This document shows positions 56,483-62,296 of a stretch of DNA of 62,296 nucleotides, in pieces. The notes beneath the pieces are model-generated. The model ran no database searches and was not told the origin of the DNA. It was given only the letters and a program-made list of their open reading frames with translations. The translations under genes and the position numbers were made by a program. The stretch comes from Verrucomicrobiota bacterium (lineage in GTDB: Bacteria > Verrucomicrobiota > Verrucomicrobiia > Limisphaerales > SIBE01). The stretch covers positions 1 to 62,296 of the forward strand of contig JAIPJX010000010.1 of the NCBI GenBank assembly GCA_021733945.1, read 5' to 3'. Position 1 is the stretch's first letter, and the number at the start of each line of letters is the position of its first letter.

Positions 56483-59400
56483 CTATTTCGCGACGGCGAC
56501 GTCGAATGTCTCGGCGGTGGGGTGCAGCTTGTCTTCCTCTTCCACGACGGGTGCGGGAGCCCGGGTTTCGATCAGGGCTCTCCGTTCTTCGCCCGGGGCC
56601 TCGTCGGCTTTGTGGAACTTCACGCTCACGATGCGGCTCACGCCCTGTTCCTGCATCGTCACGCCGTACAGCACTCCGGCGATGCCGATGGTGCGTTTGT
56701 TGTGGGTGATGATCACAAACTGAGAGTGATCCAGGAATCGCTGAAGAATGCCGACAAACCGGTTGATGTTGGATTCGTCCAGAGGTGCATCCAACTCGTC
56801 CAGCACGCAGAACGGGCTGGGTTTGACCTGGTAGATCGAGAAGAGCAGGGCCACCGCCGTCATGGTTTGTTCGCCACCGGAGAGCAGCGTGATGTTCTGC
56901 GTTTGTTTGCCAGGGGGGCGGGCGAAGATCTCGATGCCGCTCTCGAGCACATTGCCTTCGTCCGTGAGGCGCAGATCGGCTTTTCCACCGCCGAACACCT
57001 CCACAAACAGCAGTCGGAAGTTGTCCCGGATCTGATTGAAGGTCTCGAAGAACATCTGTTTGGTCTGGGAATTGATCCGGTTGATGACCTCCAGCAGCTG
57101 TTCCTTGGCTTTGACCAGATCGTCGCATTGAGCGGTGAGGAACTGGTACCGTTGCTCCGTTTCTTCGTATTCCTCGATGGCCACCAGGTTCACCGGGCCG
57201 ATCTCGTCGATTCGTTTTTGCAGTGCGCTTACCTGGGCAGCCACCGCCGCCCAGTCGGTCGCGGCACCGCTCAGCGCCATTTCATCCGGGGTGAGGGTCT
57301 GCACCTTCGGGGTGCCTTCCTCAGCCAGTGTGATGGTGATGCATTCACTCCGGATATCCTCCAGGGAAACCTGGTATTTTTCCTGAATCCGCAGGATCAG
57401 GTTCTCCACGTTCATTTTCCTCTGGGCGACCGCCAGTTCGCCGTCGCTCCGGAGTTGCTGGAGTTCGGTGAGCCGTTTGCGGTGATTGCGCAGGGTTTCT
57501 TCCCGGGTCGAAATCTCGAATTCCTGGGTCTCCTTTTCGTTCTGGAGATCCGCGATGCGGGCATTCACCTGTCCGCGCTCATGCTGCAGTCCCTCGATTT
57601 TACCGAGTGATTCCTGGATCGAGGCTTCGAACTGCGCACGTCGGTCGATGAACGATGCCGCCTCCGATCGCCGTCGTTCGAGGTTCTGGACAACATCCCT
57701 GAGCCGGTGTTCGAGCGAGCGGCACTGCTGGGTGAGGGCGGAGTGCATCTGTTCCTCGGCCGCGCTGGCGATCTTTGTCTCGGCCAGCGCCGTGTTGGCT
57801 GCTTCGCGCTGCTGCCGCAGTTCCTCGAGGGTCGCGGTCAGTGCGGTCAGGGTTTCCTGAGCCTCTTTCTCGGATTTTTCGAGCTCCAGAATGTTGGCGG
57901 CAAGACTTTCCCGTTTGCCGGCACCCTCCTCCTCCTGGGCCGCCAGGCTCTTGATCTCGAATACGACGGTTTCGATTTTCTGGATCAGGGACCGAAGCGA
58001 ATTCTGAAGAGCCTTGTATTCACCCTCATGGGTGGCGATGGCGACTTCCTGGGTCTGGAGTTGGGATTGGGCCTGCTGCAGGGATGCCTGGAGCGTGGTT
58101 TGTTCTCCCTGCAGAGCGCCTTTCCGGCGACTGGCCTCTTCGATCTGGACCTGCAGGTCGTTGAGGGTCTTCTTGAACGAGGAAATCTGGTTCTTCCGAC
58201 CCAGGACCGAAGTGCTCGCGTTTCCGTTGCCCGAGCCGCCTGAAAAAATCCCGTTGCGATCGAGCATTTCGCCACTCAGCGTGACGTAGTCATACTTTCC
58301 GCTGTTCCGGTTCCAATGCTCGGTGGCATGCGTCAGGTCGCTCACGATCCGGGTCTGCGCGAGCAGCCGCCTCACGAGCGGGTTGATGGATGCTTCGGAT
58401 TCCACCACCCGGATTGCTTCGATGTCGTGTCCGTTGAGATTCTCCAGATCTGGCGTGGTGCCGGTGGGTTCGTTCCCGCTGGGACCTTCGGATGGATGCG
58501 AATCGAGCATGGACAGGGCTGCAATGCTGGCCCGGCCCTTCTTCGAATCGATGAGATGAGTGACAATTTCCCGGGCGCCGTCGGCGTTTTCCGCCAGAAC
58601 CAACTGGAGGCGATGTCCCAGAGCTGTTTCAATGGCTGTGATGAATCGATCGGGCACCCGGATCCGGTCGGTCAGGGATCCGAGGACCTTGTCGGATTCC
58701 TTCAATGCGGCGACGGTGCCCTTGCTGAAGCCTTCGTATCCTGCCTGGAGCTGCTCGAGCAGGTTGAGCTGTGACCGGTTTTCGGCCTGCTTCCGCAACA
58801 GTCCGTCCAGAGCCACGGTGGCTTCATGGGTCTCCTCCTGGAGTTCCCTGAGCCGTTTCTTTCGTTCCTCGATGGTTCCGCGGTTGGCCAGAACGGAGCG
58901 TTTCTCGGCTTCGACATCGGCGGCGAATTGTTCAATCTTGGTGGTCAGGCCGCCGCGTTCTTCTTCGAGCTGGATCTTCTCTGCGGAGAGCTTCTCAAGG
59001 CGGATCAGGTTGCCCTGGCGCTGGAGTTCGATGGCATTGCTTTCATTGCGCAGCCGGGTCAACTTCTGGCCGAGTCCGAATGCCTCGGACTGGCTGTTGC
59101 GCAGCGTTTGCTGGTGGGCGTTGAGGTCGCGCTCGGCTGTCTGGGAGGCTTCACGCCGGGTTTCCAGGATCTGACGGTGGTCTGCCAGCGCCGTTTTTGA
59201 GGCTTCACACCGTTCGATCGCTGTTGCCAGTTCTTCTTCGACGGACCGATGCCTCTCTTCTCCCTGCGAAATGTCGGTGAGTGCCTGGGCATTTTGTTGC
59301 TCCAACTCCCGGAGTCGTTCCCGATTGAACTGGATGGACCCTTCCTGACGTTCGATCTGGCTCTTCAACTCGTTGGCAGCCTGCTGCGCTTCGTGGATCT

Positions 59401-60262
59401 GCTGCTCCAGTTCGCTCAGAAGGCTGCGCAACTGCAAAATCTCGCTCTCGTGTTTCAGGACGGATTCCGAACAGGTTTCGGTTTCCTCCCGAAGCTCCTC
59501 GATGCTGGCCCTGCGTTTCCGGATTTCTTCAACCAACACATCATATTGATGACGAGCGAGTTGCGTGTCCAGGTGCTGCAGGTCGACGGCCAGCTGCTGG
59601 TACCGGCGGGCTTTGCCGGCCTGGCGTTGCAGGGAGCCGATCTGGCGTTTGACCTCGCGAATCAGATCCGAGACGCGCAGGAGGTTTTGTTCGGTCGATT
59701 CGAGTTTGCGCAGCGATTCGCGCTTTTGGGCCTTAAATTTGGTGATTCCCGCTGCCTCCTCAAAAACCAGGCGCCGGTCTTCCGGTTTGCTCGACAGGAT
59801 TTGGGTGATGTTCCCCTGAGCCATGATGCTGTAGCTCGTGCGGCCTACACCGGTGCCCATGAACAGCTGCTGAATGTCCTTCAGGCGGCAGGGGGTCTTG
59901 TTGATGAAATATTCGCTGCCGCCGTCGCGAAACACCCGCCGGGTGACCGTGACTTCGTTGTAGGTGATCTCAACCCCGGCTGCTTTCAGCTGCTCGGAGT
60001 CGACATCGCCGATCGTCAGCGATACCTCGGCCATGCCCAGCGGTTTGCGGCTGTCCGTGCCGTTGAAAATCACGTCCGCCATCTCCCCGCCCCGAAGTGC
60101 TTTTGCCGATTGCTCACCCAGTACCCACCGGATTGCATCGGAGATGTTGGATTTGCCACATCCGTTCGGTCCGACGATAGCGGAGACGCCCGGGAGGAAA
60201 TCGAGGGAAGTCTTGTCGGCGAACGACTTGAAGCCTAGAACTGTCAGATTCTTGAGATACAT
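56483..60262 (-). CDS. smc: Chromosome segregation protein SMC
   Basis: A 1259-residue ATPase that compacts and separates chromosomes. Walker A GPNGCGKS (residues 31-38) with YLKNLTVLGFKSFADKT before it; long coiled coils (about 170-500 and 670-1000); a hinge (~520-660) with AGYEGFSKGTVAAL and GRASIAAL; the C-terminal signature LLSGGEQTMTAVALLFSIY; and Walker B PFCVLDELDAPLDESN. The signature reads SGGEQ-T where others often have SGGEK-A, still within family variation. Start ATG 60262 matches the family N-terminus; a GTG nine codons upstream is possible. The C-terminal 50 residues form an extra charged tail. It has the usual length. ScpA/ScpB genes are not in the window. Confidence 0.95.
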   Translation of the reverse strand: MYLKNLTVLGFKSFADKTSLDFLPGVSAIVGPNGCGKSNISDAIRWVLGEQSAKALRGGEMADVIFNGTDSRKPLGMAEVSLTIGDVDSEQLKAAGVEITYNEVTVTRRVFRDGGSEYFINKTPCRLKDIQQLFMGTGVGRTSYSIMAQGNITQILSSKPEDRRLVFEEAAGITKFKAQKRESLRKLESTEQNLLRVSDLIREVKRQIGSLQRQAGKARRYQQLAVDLQHLDTQLARHQYDVLVEEIRKRRASIEELREETETCSESVLKHESEILQLRSLLSELEQQIHEAQQAANELKSQIERQEGSIQFNRERLRELEQQNAQALTDISQGEERHRSVEEELATAIERCEASKTALADHRQILETRREASQTAERDLNAHQQTLRNSQSEAFGLGQKLTRLRNESNAIELQRQGNLIRLEKLSAEKIQLEEERGGLTTKIEQFAADVEAEKRSVLANRGTIEERKKRLRELQEETHEATVALDGLLRKQAENRSQLNLLEQLQAGYEGFSKGTVAALKESDKVLGSLTDRIRVPDRFITAIETALGHRLQLVLAENADGAREIVTHLIDSKKGRASIAALSMLDSHPSEGPSGNEPTGTTPDLENLNGHDIEAIRVVESEASINPLVRRLLAQTRIVSDLTHATEHWNRNSGKYDYVTLSGEMLDRNGIFSGGSGNGNASTSVLGRKNQISSFKKTLNDLQVQIEEASRRKGALQGEQTTLQASLQQAQSQLQTQEVAIATHEGEYKALQNSLRSLIQKIETVVFEIKSLAAQEEEGAGKRESLAANILELEKSEKEAQETLTALTATLEELRQQREAANTALAETKIASAAEEQMHSALTQQCRSLEHRLRDVVQNLERRRSEAASFIDRRAQFEASIQESLGKIEGLQHERGQVNARIADLQNEKETQEFEISTREETLRNHRKRLTELQQLRSDGELAVAQRKMNVENLILRIQEKYQVSLEDIRSECITITLAEEGTPKVQTLTPDEMALSGAATDWAAVAAQVSALQKRIDEIGPVNLVAIEEYEETEQRYQFLTAQCDDLVKAKEQLLEVINRINSQTKQMFFETFNQIRDNFRLLFVEVFGGGKADLRLTDEGNVLESGIEIFARPPGKQTQNITLLSGGEQTMTAVALLFSIYQVKPSPFCVLDELDAPLDESNINRFVGILQRFLDHSQFVIITHNKRTIGIAGVLYGVTMQEQGVSRIVSVKFHKADEAPGEERRALIETRAPAPVVEEEDKLHPTAETFDVAVAK

Positions 60263-60479
60263 GACTGCGGTGAGAAAACGATACGGCACAATGGAAGTAA
60301 AGTAAAAACCACAAGGGATGGTGTGTGTTTGCGTTTTAGCATACTACTTATAGATATTGTTGCTTTTATTAGCTTTTGTTGCATTGCCCCGAAAACGGGT
60401 GGTGCAGCGCTGTTTATGAAACGGTTTTTCAGGCGGCTGAAACCAATTTTTGGGGCGGAAGCGCACGATTTTAATTGAG
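60263..60479. other. Divergent promoter region between smc and the radical SAM gene
   Basis: A 217-bp AT-richer stretch without a gene; it must drive transcription both ways. TTGCGT (60329) and TAGATA (60351) are a weak promoter-like pair for the plus strand. No clear terminator or repeat is present. Confidence 0.4.
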
Positions 60480-62021
60480 ATGGCCAATATCATTCTAACC
60501 ACGCTGAACGCCAAATTTATTCATTCGGCCTTCGGATTGCGCTACCTCTACGCCAACCTCGGACACCTTCAGCCGGAGGCCGCCATTCTGGAATTTGACA
60601 TCAATCAGCGGCCCATCGACATCGTCGAGGCGATCCTGGCGCGAAAGCCCCAAATTGTCGGTTTGGGCGTCTACATTTGGAATGTGATCCCAACCACGGA
60701 GGTGGTTTCGCTCCTCCGCCGGGTGGCACCCCACCTGAAACTCGTGCTGGGGGGGCCGGAGGTCTCCTACGAATGGGAGCACCAGGAAATCGTGCAGCTG
60801 GCGGATTACGTGATCCCGGGGGAAGCGGATCTGGCATTTGGTGAGTTGTGCCGGAAACTGATGGACGGCGTGGTGCCGGAGCACAAGCTGGTGAAGGCAG
60901 CTCTTCCAGACATGGCGGGGCTCAAACTGCCGTATTCGTTCTATGACCAGCGGGATGTGGATCACCGCGTGATCTATGTCGAAGCTTCCCGCGGGTGTCC
61001 GTTTACCTGCGAGTTTTGCCTTTCGTCCCTCGATATTCCGGTCCGCCAGATTCCGCTCGAACCGCTCCTGAACCAGTTTGAGGATCTGTTGAGTCGCGGC
61101 GTGACCCAGTTCAAATTCGTCGATCGCACCTTCAACCTCAACATCGCCACCGGCAAACGGTTGCTCAGCTTTTTCCGTGAGCGCTATCGGGAAGGAATGT
61201 TCCTGCATTTTGAAATGATTCCGGACCGACTGCCCGAAGCCCTTCGGGAACTCATCAGCTGGTTTCCACCGGGGTCGCTTCAGTTCGAGATCGGTATTCA
61301 GACGCTCAGCAACGAGGTGGGGGAGCGGATTCGGCGGCGCCAGGATTTGGCCCGAACCGTGGAGAACTTTCGGTTCCTGAGGGAGAAGACCGGGGTTCAT
61401 ATCCACGCGGATCTGATTGTGGGGTTGCCTGGGGAGACGATGGAGAGTTTTGGGAGAGGATTCGATCAGTTGTTGTCCTGGGGGCCGCAAGAGATTCAGG
61501 TTGGAATTCTCAAACGGCTCCGTGGCACTCCCATCGCGCGGCACGACGAGCCGTGGAGCATGGTCTACAGCGACCGGTCGCCGTATGAAGTCCTGCAGAC
61601 GGGCGCCCTCTCATTTGAGACCCTGCAGCGGCTCAGGCGTTTTGCCCGGTACTGGGATCTGGTGGCGAATAGCGGAAACTTTGTGGAATCAGTCACCCGA
61701 ATCTGGCACGGAGGGGCATCGGCATTCGACGGTTTCCTCCGCTGGAGCGACTGGCTGTGGGGGCGAATCAGCCGCACTCATGGCATCGCGCTCACCAGGT
61801 TGTCCGAGTTGCTCTTCGATTTCCTGACCGAAGAATTGCGGCAGAATCCCAAAGAGGTCGCCGGGGTGCTCCGCGCGGATTACGAGCGAACCGGGCGTTT
61901 CGATCTGCCTCCCTTCCTGCGGGACCTGCTCCCGGGCGCACCACGCCTCCCCCGAAGTCGGGCGGGCAGCGAAATCCCCAAACGTCAGGCGCGGCATCGG
62001 CCCGATTCTGCATCCCCGTGA
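60480..62021 (+). CDS. B12-binding-domain radical SAM protein (DUF4080 type)
   Basis: A 513-residue enzyme. The N-terminal ~140 residues are a cobalamin-binding Rossmann domain (LTTLNAKFIHSAFGLRYLYAN, KPQIVGLGVYIWN, LVLGGPEVSYEWE, VIPGEADLAFGEL). The radical SAM barrel has the 4Fe-4S cysteines C173, C177 and C180 (RGCPFTCEFC) and the stretches FKFVDRTFNLNI, HFEMIPDRLP and QFEIGIQTLSNEV with HADLIVGLPGETMESF. The last ~160 residues fit the DUF4080 C-terminal domain. Such proteins act on unknown substrates, by methylation or other radical steps. ATG 60480 was chosen because the frame upstream lies in the promoter region. The C-terminal ~30 residues are Pro/Arg-rich and low-complexity. Confidence 0.9.
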   Translation: MANIILTTLNAKFIHSAFGLRYLYANLGHLQPEAAILEFDINQRPIDIVEAILARKPQIVGLGVYIWNVIPTTEVVSLLRRVAPHLKLVLGGPEVSYEWEHQEIVQLADYVIPGEADLAFGELCRKLMDGVVPEHKLVKAALPDMAGLKLPYSFYDQRDVDHRVIYVEASRGCPFTCEFCLSSLDIPVRQIPLEPLLNQFEDLLSRGVTQFKFVDRTFNLNIATGKRLLSFFRERYREGMFLHFEMIPDRLPEALRELISWFPPGSLQFEIGIQTLSNEVGERIRRRQDLARTVENFRFLREKTGVHIHADLIVGLPGETMESFGRGFDQLLSWGPQEIQVGILKRLRGTPIARHDEPWSMVYSDRSPYEVLQTGALSFETLQRLRRFARYWDLVANSGNFVESVTRIWHGGASAFDGFLRWSDWLWGRISRTHGIALTRLSELLFDFLTEELRQNPKEVAGVLRADYERTGRFDLPPFLRDLLPGAPRLPRSRAGSEIPKRQARHRPDSASP

Positions 62022-62067
62022 TGTTGCCGCGCGAAAAAAACAACCGTTACCCGCGAGGGCGCGCGGC

Positions 62068-62293
62068 ACTGCCATTCGTTTAAGAACTGAAATGGTAGGG
62101 CGAAGCGTCCTCGCTGAGCCGCACAACCGCTTGTCGGCTCACCGGGACGGATTCGCCGTGCGGGCGGGGGAAGATGGAGGGGAAGGTAGCGCGAACCGTC
62201 CCGGTGAGCGGTCAGGGATCTGGACTTCGGGCGACCCACGGCTCAGCGGGGACGCTTCGCCCTACCCTCCGAATAGCTTAAACGAATGGCAGT
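62068..62293. repeat. Inverted-repeat element (ACTGCCATTCG ends), copy 2
   Basis: A 226-bp element with matching ends ACTGCCATTCGTTTAAG and CTTAAACGAATGGCAGT, a perfect 17-bp terminal inverted repeat. Inner segments include GGTAGGGCGAAGCG and CGCTTCGCCCTACC. Its left 90 bp are the reverse complement of the element at 55548-55669; the right part is longer and carries an extra segment. It follows the radical SAM gene. Confidence 0.88.
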
Positions 62294-62296
62294 AGG

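Noticed and set aside
60329-60356. Promoter-like TTGCGT and TAGATA pair upstream of the radical SAM gene
   Set aside because: Only partial matches to the consensus; not strong enough for its own feature.

Overview
The window looks like a chromosomal stretch from a Gram-negative, GC-rich (about 60 %) bacterium of the Verrucomicrobiota, most likely near the Limisphaerales/Pedosphaera group. This is inferred from gene content, not from a marker phylogeny: a DUF5703-type secreted glycosidase-like protein, an ECF-type sigma factor next to a Ser/Thr kinase with WD40 repeats, a giant LEPR-XLL surface protein, GEVED/DUF11 secreted proteins ending in an 'RFFRI' tail, and many short dispersed palindromic repeats. 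No rRNA, tRNA, CRISPR array, transposase, integrase or prophage gene was seen.

Layout. 1-5.0 kb: the end of an RND (CzcA-type) efflux pump, a secreted DUF5703 protein and a membrane-anchored spermidine-synthase-like protein. 5.1-7.4 kb: a two-gene tRNA-modification operon (mnmD-like then dus, ATGA overlap) flanked by inverted copies of a 77-bp palindromic core. 7.5-11.1 kb: a secreted FG-GAP protein, then a sugar-binding lipoprotein and an L-rhamnose-isomerase-like enzyme. 11.2-15.4 kb: a repeat patch, a CusRS-like two-component pair and an HtrA/Do protease with a clear terminator. 15.6-21.5 kb: small secreted proteins and lipoproteins, a decayed glycosyltransferase 9, a YfcE-like phosphoesterase and acylphosphatase. 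21.8-23.3 kb: a PilN/PilO-like pair with no pilM or pilQ beside it. 23.7-29.9 kb: gltB-gltD (NADPH glutamate synthase).

30.2-50.8 kb is the most distinctive block, all on the plus strand: sigma factor, transmembrane Ser/Thr kinase with beta-propellers, a 4388-residue LEPR-XLL protein (lipase-like motif, calcium-binding ladders, RTX, Calx-beta and SdrD-B-type domains), and a translationally coupled 963-residue GEVED/DUF11/IgGFc-binding/HYR protein. A regulatory link between the sigma/kinase pair and the surface proteins is only suggested by adjacency. The kinase carries an in-frame palindromic repeat insertion in its catalytic domain.

50.9-62.3 kb: an APC permease and an exported SAM methyltransferase, divergent from a membrane-bound class III nucleotidyl cyclase; 1.4 kb of tandem and inverted intergenic repeats; smc followed by an exported isoaspartyl methyltransferase; a B12-binding radical SAM protein; and a final inverted-repeat element. 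Intergenic repeats belong to at least three families: the 77-80-bp GTAGGAG palindrome (3 copies), the ACTGCCATTCG-ended element (2 complete copies plus end fragments), and a longer composite repeat (3 copies with a 50-bp invariant core plus one partial inverted copy). These repeats and the in-frame kinase insertion are the strongest leads for something undescribed.
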